Shown here piece after piece: positions 1-6,619 of a stretch of 43,086 bases of DNA (position 1 is its first letter; the number at the start of each line of letters is the position of its first letter). Below the pieces are notes generated by a model. That model saw nothing but the letters and a program-made list of their open reading frames with translations, was not told where the DNA came from and searched no databases. The position numbers and the translations under genes were made by a program. The DNA comes from a virus: the IMG/VR virus record IMGVR_UViG_3300020281_001005, positions 1-43,086 of that record; one strand, written 5' to 3'.

Positions 1-108
1 GGAGCTGCTACGATGATGGGTATGGATGCAGGAGAGGATATTGGTGGTACAATGGTAGAAAGTATTAATCCAAACTGCGAATCCGAGGATCTCAAAGATG
101 CATCTTGA
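1..108 (+). CDS. 3' end of a probable virion gene (partial)
   Basis: Frame 1 is open from the first base to a TGA at 106-108, giving the last 35 residues of a protein that begins outside the window. The visible tail is Met/Gly-rich (MMGMDAGEDIGGTMVES) and then acidic. No domain can be recognised from so little. Its position just upstream of baseplate/tail-type genes and uvsY suggests a structural protein; in T4 the uvsW-uvsY block adjoins gp25/gp26, so a gp26-like hub protein is one possibility, but this is inference from position only. The next ORF starts inside its last codons. Confidence 0.6.
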   Translation, partial: GAATMMGMDAGEDIGGTMVESINPNCESEDLKDAS

Positions 109-211
109 AGAAAAAATTGAAACTACAGAAGCAAGGATTAAAGAACTCCAGATGCTAATTGAGGCATGGAAAAAATTAATTGAGGAGAAAAAAAAGAATG
201 AATCATCATGA
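98..211 (+). CDS. small coiled-coil protein
   Basis: A 37-residue ORF starts at ATG 98, overlapping the end of the upstream gene by 11 nt, and ends at TGA 209-211, overlapping the start of pcyA by 14 nt. The product is almost entirely charged helix (EEKIETTEARIKELQ then LIEAWKKLIEEKKK), with a heptad-like spacing of I/L residues that predicts a short coiled coil. Coupling by overlap on both sides favours a real gene. No function can be assigned. A small tail or baseplate assembly factor would fit the neighbours but is not shown. Confidence 0.55.
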   Translation: MHLEEKIETTEARIKELQMLIEAWKKLIEEKKKNESS

Positions 212-890
212 ATTGATTAATAAATTATCTACTGTTATTCGTTGTTCTTATAGCTCATTACCAGGAATTAAACCTTTACACCTTAGTCCAGAGATGTCAC
301 AGATCTATGGAACTATGGATGATGAGAAGTTACAGATACATAATGAAGTATATAAGTGTCCAGGTCTTCGTAAGATTCATCTAGAAACTGCTAAGTTAGG
401 ATCTTTAGATGTCCTGCACTGTGTATTTTTTCCAGATTCAAATTATGACTTACCAATCTTTGGTGCTGATATTGTTGCTACTCCTAGAGGAGTTGGGGCT
501 GCTATCGTTGATTTATCACCTGTTAGTGACTTTTCTCCCACCCTTACCGAGAAGTTAACACATATAAGCACATCCTTTAATTTTAAGGAAGAGAGAAAAC
601 TACCTGAATGGGGGAGTATATTCTCATCCTATTGTAAATTTATTAGACCTACTAATAAGGCAGAAGAATCTAAATTTATTAATGCTGTAGAATCATATCT
701 TACAATTTACACCTTAGCAGTTATGGAAGCAAAACCAACTGAAGGTCGAGAAGAAAGATTAAAAGCACAATTACATTATTGCAATCAGCAGAAGAAGAAC
801 GATAAGACTCGTGGCATCCTTGAGAGGTGCTTCAGTAAGGAATGGGCAGATAGATATATGGATGAAGTGTTGTTTGATGAACCTAAATAG
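198..890 (+). CDS. pcyA: phycocyanobilin:ferredoxin oxidoreductase PcyA
   Basis: A ferredoxin-dependent bilin reductase of 230 residues that reduces biliverdin IXalpha to phycocyanobilin, the chromophore precursor of phycobiliproteins and phytochromes. The protein matches cyanobacterial PcyA over its whole length: RKIHLETAKLG, LDVLHCVFFP, LPIFGADIVATP, LPEWGSIFSSYCKFIRP, and the C-terminal KNDKTR...EWADRYM..VLFD. The residues equivalent to the PcyA catalytic Glu, His and Asp are present (E63, H74, D91), so it should be active. I place the start at ATG 198, 10 nt after the GAGGAG at 182-187, rather than at the in-frame TTG at 180. It resembles PcyA rather than the phage-specific PebS. Cyanophages are known to carry pcyA as an auxiliary metabolic gene; here it sits between structural genes. 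Confidence 0.95.
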   Translation: MNHHELINKLSTVIRCSYSSLPGIKPLHLSPEMSQIYGTMDDEKLQIHNEVYKCPGLRKIHLETAKLGSLDVLHCVFFPDSNYDLPIFGADIVATPRGVGAAIVDLSPVSDFSPTLTEKLTHISTSFNFKEERKLPEWGSIFSSYCKFIRPTNKAEESKFINAVESYLTIYTLAVMEAKPTEGREERLKAQLHYCNQQKKNDKTRGILERCFSKEWADRYMDEVLFDEPK

Positions 891-1548
891 TGAGACTATA
901 TTATTAACCTTCGGTGATAGTTGGACTGTAGGTGATGGTGCTGGTTATACAAAAGGTATGACCAAAATACGCTATGACGAATTATTCAAATGTAATGATG
1001 ATATTTGTTGGGAGAAGGGTTGGCGAAAAAAGGTAATAGACCATTTTGGTATTGATCATATAAATTTTAGTACTTTTCATAGTACTAATACATCACAGTT
1101 CCAACTTGGTAAAGAATTTTTTATTAGTAAAAGATTCCAAGAGTTGTGTAAAACCAAGAAAAAGATTATTATATTATGGGGTATCACTAGTTTAAAACGT
1201 GATAATGGTAATATTAAAAACTTGGAAGTTGATATTCTTCATTGGAACCAATACCTTAAACTGTTAAATAAAGGTGTAGAACCAACTATTATTAATTTTT
1301 GGTATGATACTTTTAACTCCAAGGATTATGGTATAAAACCATCAAACTTTATAGGTATTAAAAGTAATAAGAGAGACCTCTTATCTCTTATATGTCTCAA
1401 CTTCAATAAGAATTCTAATGAATTAGGATCTGGTTTTGAATTTGCTGAACATAATAAGTTAGTTGATCCTTATACTTATCATCCCAGAGCAGAGCAACAC
1501 TCTGTAATTGCTAATTACTTTATTGATTATCTAAAACCTCATATGTAA
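877..1548 (+). CDS. SGNH/GDSL-hydrolase-like protein
   Basis: A 223-residue protein. Near the N terminus it has TFGDSWTVGDGAGY (GDSW at residues 13-16), the block I nucleophile motif of SGNH hydrolases, and near the C terminus DPYTYHPRAEQH, where H202 could be the catalytic His of block V. The middle contains ILWGITSLKRDN, in the place where a block III residue is expected. SGNH enzymes are esterases, lipases or carbohydrate deacetylases; the substrate here is unknown. The chosen start ATG 877 overlaps pcyA by 14 nt; ATG 862 is an alternative. The position between pcyA and a tail protein may mean a virion-associated or glycan-modifying enzyme (inference). Confidence 0.65.
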   Translation: MNLNSETILLTFGDSWTVGDGAGYTKGMTKIRYDELFKCNDDICWEKGWRKKVIDHFGIDHINFSTFHSTNTSQFQLGKEFFISKRFQELCKTKKKIIILWGITSLKRDNGNIKNLEVDILHWNQYLKLLNKGVEPTIINFWYDTFNSKDYGIKPSNFIGIKSNKRDLLSLICLNFNKNSNELGSGFEFAEHNKLVDPYTYHPRAEQHSVIANYFIDYLKPHM

Positions 1549-1549
1549 A

Positions 1550-2113
1550 ATGGCTACTTCAAGAAATCTTTATACCAATCAATTATCTAATAGGAACTTC
1601 TTATCCTCTGTAGGATTTAGATTTACTTTGAGTAGAGCTAGGAAGGTATCATTCTTATCAAACTCTGCAAATATACCTGGTTTACAGTTAGGTGTAGCAG
1701 AGCAACCAAACTACTTAAAGAATATTGATATTCCTGGTGATAAAATGTTCTTTGATGATTTTGTTCTTAGGTTTATTGTTGATGAAGATCTAGAGAACTA
1801 TATGCAGATACAGAACTGGATGCGTGGTTTAGGATATCCAGAATCATTGAATGAGATTGATAGACTTCAATGGACTAATAAGCAGAACCAACCAGATGCT
1901 AAGTCAATGGACATATATTCTGATGGAACACTACAAGCACTGAACAGTAACCAAAGAGTTCAGTTCCAAGTTCAATTTCAAGATATGTTCCCAGTAGCAT
2001 TGTCAGATTTGGCATTTGATGCTACTAACCCAGACGTTGAATACTTTACAGCAGAGGCAGTTTTCAAGTACACTATATACACAATACAAACACCAGAGGG
2101 TAAACGTTTATGA
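1550..2113 (+). CDS. tail-tube/baseplate-type structural protein
   Basis: A 187-residue protein starting one base after the previous stop. Features are a polar N terminus (ATSRNLYTNQLSNRNFL), then GFRFTLSRARKVSFLSNSANIPG, a segment rich in beta strands, and a C-terminal FTAEAVFKYTIYTIQTP strand pair. Short hydrophobic/polar alternation is typical of the tail-tube fold shared by T4 gp19, gp48 and gp54, and a conserved protein of this kind lies beside uvsY in T4-like cyanophages. I regard a baseplate tail-tube initiator or tube-like protein as most likely, but cannot tell gp48 from gp54 or gp19 by eye. No signal peptide or membrane segment is seen. Confidence 0.6.
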   Translation: MATSRNLYTNQLSNRNFLSSVGFRFTLSRARKVSFLSNSANIPGLQLGVAEQPNYLKNIDIPGDKMFFDDFVLRFIVDEDLENYMQIQNWMRGLGYPESLNEIDRLQWTNKQNQPDAKSMDIYSDGTLQALNSNQRVQFQVQFQDMFPVALSDLAFDATNPDVEYFTAEAVFKYTIYTIQTPEGKRL

Positions 2114-2418
2114 TATTTTGGATTGGATTTTTCGTTATGTTCTTCAACGAAGGATTTGTTATGATGAGGCACGTATCACCGTGGTTCGCAAGGAAAAGAG
2201 ATGGTTTTATTAAAAAGTATGGTGATAATATCTGGTATAGATTCCACGGTACTTTAGATTATGTCTGGATGGGACTTGTAATTTGTGGGTTGATAGTCAA
2301 CTCTAATAGATTATTCCATCTAGCAGTTTTAGCTACCTTCTGGGCTATGTCATTTGCAATATTCTATGCACCAAGGTGGATAAAGAAGTGGATACAAGAT
2401 GGAGGATTTGATGGATGA
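2110..2418 (+). CDS. small integral membrane protein
   Basis: A 102-residue protein overlapping the preceding stop (ATGA). It has a hydrophobic N-terminal segment (residues about 1-18, IFWIGFFVMFF), a basic loop (WFARKRDGFIKKYG), then two hydrophobic stretches (about 50-64 WMGLVICGLIV and 68-87 LFHLAVLATFWAMSFAIFY) and a basic/aromatic tail. This predicts two to three transmembrane helices in the host inner membrane. The function is unknown. It overlaps the uvsY start by 4 nt, so it is translationally coupled to the recombination genes. Confidence 0.7.
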   Translation: MIFWIGFFVMFFNEGFVMMRHVSPWFARKRDGFIKKYGDNIWYRFHGTLDYVWMGLVICGLIVNSNRLFHLAVLATFWAMSFAIFYAPRWIKKWIQDGGFDG

Positions 2419-2852
2419 CACTTGACCTTGATATGATACAAAAAATGTGGGAGAAAGATTCCAACATTGACCTTGACAATTTACATACAGAGTCTATAAA
2501 TATCCCTAAATTACATGCTAAATACTATGAGATCTATAATAACATAGTTCTTTTAAAGAAAAAAGCAGAACAACAGCGTAAGAACACTCGTCATGAGAGG
2601 TATGAATACTTCACGGGAAAAGCAGATCCTGAGGTTTACACAGAGAATCCCTTCCCTAAAAAGATTAGAGATAAAGACACACTTCAAAAATACCTAGATG
2701 CAGATGAGAGTTTAGCTTCAGTTAGTTTAAAAATAGATTATTATGATACTATTTTAAATTATTTGGAAAGTATACTTAGGGTTATTCAGAATAGAACATA
2801 CCAAATTAAGAATGCTGTTGAATTTATGAAATTCCAAGCAGGTTATGGTTGA
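2415..2852 (+). CDS. uvsY: UvsY recombination mediator
   Basis: A 145-residue homologue of T4 UvsY (137 residues in T4), the mediator that loads UvsX recombinase onto ssDNA covered by gp32. Shared features are the central YEYFTGKADPEVY (T4 has a similar YYSGRGD region), the LQKYLDADESL segment, and the C-terminal amphipathic tail ending in EFMKFQAGYG, like T4 DMRAFEAGK. The start ATG overlaps the upstream gene by 4 nt, and the 3' end overlaps uvsW by 8 nt. Its partner uvsX lies about 24 kb downstream in this window. Confidence 0.9.
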   Translation: MTLDLDMIQKMWEKDSNIDLDNLHTESINIPKLHAKYYEIYNNIVLLKKKAEQQRKNTRHERYEYFTGKADPEVYTENPFPKKIRDKDTLQKYLDADESLASVSLKIDYYDTILNYLESILRVIQNRTYQIKNAVEFMKFQAGYG

Positions 2853-4305
2853 TGTAGTTATTCATAAGTTAAATGAGGTGCATCTCAAGATAGAGGCTGA
2901 ACCACATGTTGACTATGAATTAAGAGATCATTTTACATTTGAAGTTCCAAACGCAAAGTTTATGCCACAATATCGTGGTAGGAATTGGAATGGAGAAATA
3001 CATCTATATGATTTACGATCTAAAAGACTTTATGTGGGTCTCTTGGATCGTTTAGTATCTTTCTGTGTTAATAGAGAATATAAATTTAAATTTGAAGATA
3101 ACAAGTATTATGGATCACCTTTTGAGATAAATGAACATATCTCTAGAGAAGGAGTAAAGGATTATCTAGCATCTATTACTAACCTTAAGGTGAGGGATTA
3201 TCAAGTAGAGGGAGTATATGATGCTCTAAGGCGTAATAGAAGGCTATTGATATCCCCCACTGCTTCTGGCAAATCGCTGATGATCTACGCAATCGTAAGG
3301 TATTTTGTAAGTAAGAACCAAAAAATATTGCTAGTTGTTCCAACGACATCTCTTGTAGAGCAGATGTATAAGGATTTTGAAGACTATGGTTGGAATCCTG
3401 ATTCATATTGTCACCGTATATATTCTGGTAAGGAGAAGAGTAATGAATACCCAGTTACTATTACTACATGGCAATCTATCTATAAACTAGATCGACAGTT
3501 CTTTGTAGATTATGATGTAGTAATTGGAGACGAAGCTCATTTATTTAAGAGTAAGTCTTTAATATCTATAATGACAAAGCTAGAACATGCTAAGTATAGG
3601 TTTGGATTCACTGGTACTTTAGACGGGACACAGACCCATAAGTGGGTCTTAGAAGGAGTGTTTGGTCCATCCTATAAGGTAACTAGAACTGCTGAGTTGA
3701 TGGAAAGCGGTCATCTCGCAAAACTCGATATTCAATGTATTGTATTAAAACATCCACCGCAAAAATTTGAAGTATTTGAAGATGAAGTTCAATATCTTAT
3801 AGGTCATAATCAAAGAAATACCTTTATTAAAAATTTAGTTTTAGACTTAAAAGGTAATACTTTAGTGCTATTCCAAAGAGTTGAAGCACATGGTAAACCT
3901 TTGTATGATCTTATTAATGAATCTGTTGTTGGTGATAGAAAAGTCTTCTTTGTTCATGGTGGAGTTGATACTCAAGAGAGAGAAGAAGTACGATATATTG
4001 TAGATACGGAAGAGAATGCCGTAATTGTAGCATCATATGGTGTGTTTTCAACAGGTATAAATATTAGAAACCTTCATAATGTAGTTTTTGCTTCCCCATC
4101 CAAGTCTAGAATACGCAATCTCCAATCAATTGGTAGAGTTCTTAGGAAGGGTAATAACAAAACTAAAGCGAGACTATATGATATATCTGATGATTGTTCT
4201 TACAGGTCGAAGAAGAACTACACGTTAAATCATCTCATTGAGAGAATAAAAATTTACAACGAAGAAAAATTTAATTATGACATCGTAACTGTAAATTTAA
4301 AATAG
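2845..4305 (+). CDS. uvsW: UvsW RNA-DNA/DNA-DNA helicase
   Basis: A 486-residue SF2 helicase matching T4 UvsW, which unwinds R-loops and drives branch migration and fork regression. The N-terminal small domain (about 1-110) precedes RDYQVEGVYDAL (Q-like motif). The motifs are ISPTASGKS (Walker A, about 138-144), VVPTTSLVEQM (Ia), GDEAH (II), GFTGTLDG (III), the C-terminal TGINIRNLHNVVFASPS (V) and LQSIGRVLRKG (VI). All helicase motifs are intact. It lies 8 nt inside the end of uvsY, and a possible Sm-like gene follows with a good TAGGAG ribosome-binding site. Confidence 0.95.
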   Translation: MVDVVIHKLNEVHLKIEAEPHVDYELRDHFTFEVPNAKFMPQYRGRNWNGEIHLYDLRSKRLYVGLLDRLVSFCVNREYKFKFEDNKYYGSPFEINEHISREGVKDYLASITNLKVRDYQVEGVYDALRRNRRLLISPTASGKSLMIYAIVRYFVSKNQKILLVVPTTSLVEQMYKDFEDYGWNPDSYCHRIYSGKEKSNEYPVTITTWQSIYKLDRQFFVDYDVVIGDEAHLFKSKSLISIMTKLEHAKYRFGFTGTLDGTQTHKWVLEGVFGPSYKVTRTAELMESGHLAKLDIQCIVLKHPPQKFEVFEDEVQYLIGHNQRNTFIKNLVLDLKGNTLVLFQRVEAHGKPLYDLINESVVGDRKVFFVHGGVDTQEREEVRYIVDTEENAVIVASYGVFSTGINIRNLHNVVFASPSKSRIRNLQSIGRVLRKGNNKTKARLYDISDDCSYRSKKNYTLNHLIERIKIYNEEKFNYDIVTVNLK

Positions 4306-4313
4306 GAGAATAT

Positions 4314-4718
4314 ATGGAAGACGATTTCTACGGAACAATTAAACTCAAAAGCGGTGAAGAGATATTCACAAAAGTTGCACCGTGCTTTGAAGAGAATAAA
4401 ACTATATTGCTTATTACAAATCCTATTACACTTCAAGCCATTAATGGTCCAAGAGGTATGACTGGTTATAAATTAGAACCTTGGTTAAAGACGACTAAAG
4501 AAGATATGTTTGTTATTGATATGGATAATGTTATGACTATAAGCGAATCTAAGGATATTGAGATGATTATGATGTATCAAACTTGGGTAAGAGAATCTTC
4601 TGAAGAGAGAAAAGACCCTACTGGGATAAGAAAAAAGCTTAATGGTAAGATGGGATATAAAGGTAACGTCGCTGATACCAAAGAGATCTTAGAGAAGCTC
4701 TTTGAGAAGGACCAATAA
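4314..4718 (+). CDS. Sm-like (LSm-type) small protein A
   Basis: A 134-residue protein with a strong ribosome-binding site (TAGGAG at 4303-4308). The first 90 residues look like an Sm-type beta barrel: KLKSGEEIFTKV, a turn, LLITNPITLQAI, GYKLEPWLKT, FVIDMDNVMTISE. The same layout (GE-I--KV, a P-rich strand, -PW-, then a final strand before a -Y- helix) recurs in three other proteins of this window, at 16935, 23019 and 23379, so these four are probably paralogues. The C-terminal 45 residues are a basic/acidic extension (SSEERKDPTGIRKK...ILEKLFEKD) not shared by the others. RNA binding would fit an Sm fold but is not demonstrated. Confidence 0.65.
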   Translation: MEDDFYGTIKLKSGEEIFTKVAPCFEENKTILLITNPITLQAINGPRGMTGYKLEPWLKTTKEDMFVIDMDNVMTISESKDIEMIMMYQTWVRESSEERKDPTGIRKKLNGKMGYKGNVADTKEILEKLFEKDQ

Positions 4719-4727
4719 AACCCTTTG

Positions 4728-4772
4728 AACCTTGACAGGCACATTGTACCCATATTCGACTACCTTGTCAAG
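4728..4772. repeat. imperfect inverted repeat before gp55
   Basis: AACCTTGACAGG at 4728-4739 is nearly the reverse complement of CCTTGTCAAGTT at 4763-4774, with a central CTTGACA/TGTCAAG perfect match and a loop of about 28 nt. There is no T-run after it, so it is a poor intrinsic terminator. It lies immediately upstream of, and slightly overlaps, the -35 box of the promoter at 4773-4801, so an operator role is possible. This is inference. Confidence 0.35.
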
Positions 4773-4801
4773 TTGTCCTCATCTCTCATAGATGTTATAA
4801 T
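4773..4801 (+). promoter_or_regulatory. sigma70-type promoter for gp55
   Basis: TTGTCC (4773-4778) and TATAAT (4796-4801) are separated by 17 nt, and TG at 4794-4795 sits directly before TATAAT (one base closer than a classical extended -10). The start point would fall near 4808, leaving a leader of about 17 nt with an AAGGAA ribosome-binding site (4813-4818) before ATG 4825. It would allow host-polymerase transcription of the late sigma factor gene before late promoters fire. Confidence 0.7.
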
Positions 4802-4824
4802 TACTTCAACACAAGGAAATTCGT

Positions 4825-5316
4825 ATGGCTGGTGTAACTAAAAGAAAAAGGTCTATTCATTATGTCAACAATAAGGAATTTCTTGCTGCCTTAATTTTAT
4901 ATAAAAAGGATGTTGCTGAAGCAGAGGAATTGGGTAAACCTAAGCCTAGGATTACCAATTACCTCGGTGAATGTTTTTTAAAGATAGCAACCCATTTATC
5001 TTTTAAACCAAATTTTGTTAATTACATCTTTAAGGATGACATGATCTCTGATGGAATCGAAAATTGCGTTCAGTACATACATAATTTTAATCCTGAGAAA
5101 TCCCAAAATCCTTTTGCTTACTTTACGCAGATTATTCATTATGCGTTTTTACGTAGGATACAAAAAGAAAAGAAGCAGTTAGAAATTAAAAACAAAATTA
5201 TTGAGAAGAATGGTTATGAAGAAGTCTTTCATGACGATAGTCTCACTGACGGGGGGAACTATTCCGACTATAATAGTATAAAAGATTCTATTCATTCCAA
5301 GACTCGGTATCAATGA
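4825..5316 (+). CDS. 55: late-transcription sigma factor gp55
   Basis: A 163-residue homologue of T4 gp55, the small sigma factor that directs host RNA polymerase to TATAAATA-type late promoters together with the sliding clamp. The characteristic region is YLGECFLKIATHLSFKPNF, DDMISDGIENCVQYIHNFNP, NPFAYFTQIIHYAFLRRIQKEKKQ, which is the reduced sigma region 2 (core binding and -10 recognition). The acidic C-terminal part is variable. The gene has its own promoter at 4773-4801 and overlaps gp47 by 4 nt. Late-type motifs at the right end of the window are its expected targets. Confidence 0.93.
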   Translation: MAGVTKRKRSIHYVNNKEFLAALILYKKDVAEAEELGKPKPRITNYLGECFLKIATHLSFKPNFVNYIFKDDMISDGIENCVQYIHNFNPEKSQNPFAYFTQIIHYAFLRRIQKEKKQLEIKNKIIEKNGYEEVFHDDSLTDGGNYSDYNSIKDSIHSKTRYQ

Positions 5317-6350
5317 AGGTAGCAATAATAACCGATCAACATTTTGGTGCTCGTAAGAATTCCAATCTGTTCCACGACTATTTTCTAAAATTTTATAACA
5401 ATATATTTTTTCCAGAGTTGGAATCTCGTGGAATTGATACTATAATAGATATGGGAGATACCTTTGATAATAGGAAGGGTATAGACTTTGCTGCTCTGAA
5501 ATGGGCAAAAGATAATTATTATGATAGACTTACATCCTATACTATCCATACTATTGTTGGTAATCATACTGCTTATTATAAGAATACCAACGAAGTAAAT
5601 GCGATAGATTTACTACTTAGAGAGTATCCTAATATAACCTGTTATTCTGATACAACAGAAGTTAAGATTGGTAGGTTAAAGACTTTAATGGTTCCTTGGA
5701 TTTGCAAGGAGAATGAAGATGAGACTTTTAAACGGATTAAAGCATCTAAAGCAAAAGTTGTCTTTGGTCATTTAGAACTGAATGGATTCACTGCTACTCG
5801 TGGACATGTTATGATGAATGGATATGAGACTGATACTTATGATAAGTTTGCAAAAGTGTTTAGTGGTCATTATCATACAAGATCTACTGATGGAAAAATA
5901 TATTACTTAGGTAATCCTTATGAGATGTTTGCTAATGATACTGGAGATAGTAGAGGATTCCATATATTTGATACAGAAACTTTAGAGACTGAAGAGATTC
6001 GTAATCCATATAGAATGTTTTATAATATCTATTATGAGGATGATAATGCACAGACATTTGATGCTAGACAATATAGAGATAAGATAGTAAAATTATTTGT
6101 AAAGAAGAAAACCTATCCTAAAAAATTTGAGAAGTTTGTAGATAAACTTTATGCTGCTAATATTGCAGAGTTAAGAATTGTAGAGAACTTCAATGATATA
6201 AACGATACGGTTGATGATACTGATATTGAATCTGAGGATACTATATCACTATTAAATAGGTATGTAGAAGAAACTGAGACTACTTTAAACAAGTCACAAA
6301 TTCAGGGTCTTATACAAGAAATCTATAGGGAGGCATGTGAATTAGTATAA
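5313..6350 (+). CDS. 47: gp47 recombination endonuclease subunit (Mre11/SbcD-like)
   Basis: A 345-residue metallophosphoesterase and nuclease subunit of the T4 gp46/gp47 complex, which resects DNA ends for recombination-dependent replication and host DNA breakdown. Phosphoesterase motifs are in order: ITDQHFGARKN (DxH), IIDMGDTFDNRKG (GD), HTIVGNHTAYY (GNH), VVFGHLELNG (GH) and FSGHYHTRS (GHxH), all intact. The C-terminal part is the capping and gp46-binding region. It starts with ATGA overlap to gp55 and ends at the ATG of the DUF3110 gene. Confidence 0.95.
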   Translation: MKVAIITDQHFGARKNSNLFHDYFLKFYNNIFFPELESRGIDTIIDMGDTFDNRKGIDFAALKWAKDNYYDRLTSYTIHTIVGNHTAYYKNTNEVNAIDLLLREYPNITCYSDTTEVKIGRLKTLMVPWICKENEDETFKRIKASKAKVVFGHLELNGFTATRGHVMMNGYETDTYDKFAKVFSGHYHTRSTDGKIYYLGNPYEMFANDTGDSRGFHIFDTETLETEEIRNPYRMFYNIYYEDDNAQTFDARQYRDKIVKLFVKKKTYPKKFEKFVDKLYAANIAELRIVENFNDINDTVDDTDIESEDTISLLNRYVEETETTLNKSQIQGLIQEIYREACELV

Positions 6351-6619
6351 TGTACATACTTACCCTAGAAGGTCGTGAAGACCAAGGAGCGTACTCCGTT
6401 ACAAATGAAGAAGGACGGCAAGTTCTTTATCTTTTTGAAGAGGAGGATGATTGTGATCGGTTTGCTATGATGTTAGAGGAGAGGGATAACCATCCTGAGT
6501 TAAATGTCTTAGAAGTTGATGACAATTTAATTGTTAAAACTTGCCAGTTGCATGGATATGAGTATGCAATAATTACTGGTAATGATCTTGTGATACCACC
6601 TGAGAATGATAACATTTAA
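6350..6619 (+). CDS. DUF3110-like protein between gp47 and gp46
   Basis: An 89-residue acidic protein beginning MYILTLEGREDQGAYSV and containing YLFEEEDDCDRFAMMLEERD and LEVDDNLIV. This pattern matches the DUF3110 family, found in cyanobacteria, plastid-bearing organisms and T4-like cyanophages; the function is unknown. It overlaps gp47 by one base and gp46 by 14 nt, so it is translated as part of the nuclease operon. A regulatory role towards the nuclease is plausible from position only. Confidence 0.75.
   Translation: MYILTLEGREDQGAYSVTNEEGRQVLYLFEEEDDCDRFAMMLEERDNHPELNVLEVDDNLIVKTCQLHGYEYAIITGNDLVIPPENDNI

Noticed and set aside
180-197. TTG start extending PcyA by six residues
   Set aside because: The GAGGAG that would serve ATG 198 is inside this extension, and PcyA homologues do not need it.
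3185-3406. Antisense open frames inside uvsW and elsewhere (for example in gp46, cobS, glgP and gp43)
   Set aside because: They lie wholly within strong + strand genes, have no ribosome-binding sites or recognisable domains, and all convincing genes run on the + strand.
6347-6352. TATAAT at the gp47/DUF3110 junction
   Set aside because: It includes the ATG-proximal bases of an overlapping gene pair, so there is no room for a leader; probably a chance match in AT-rich DNA.
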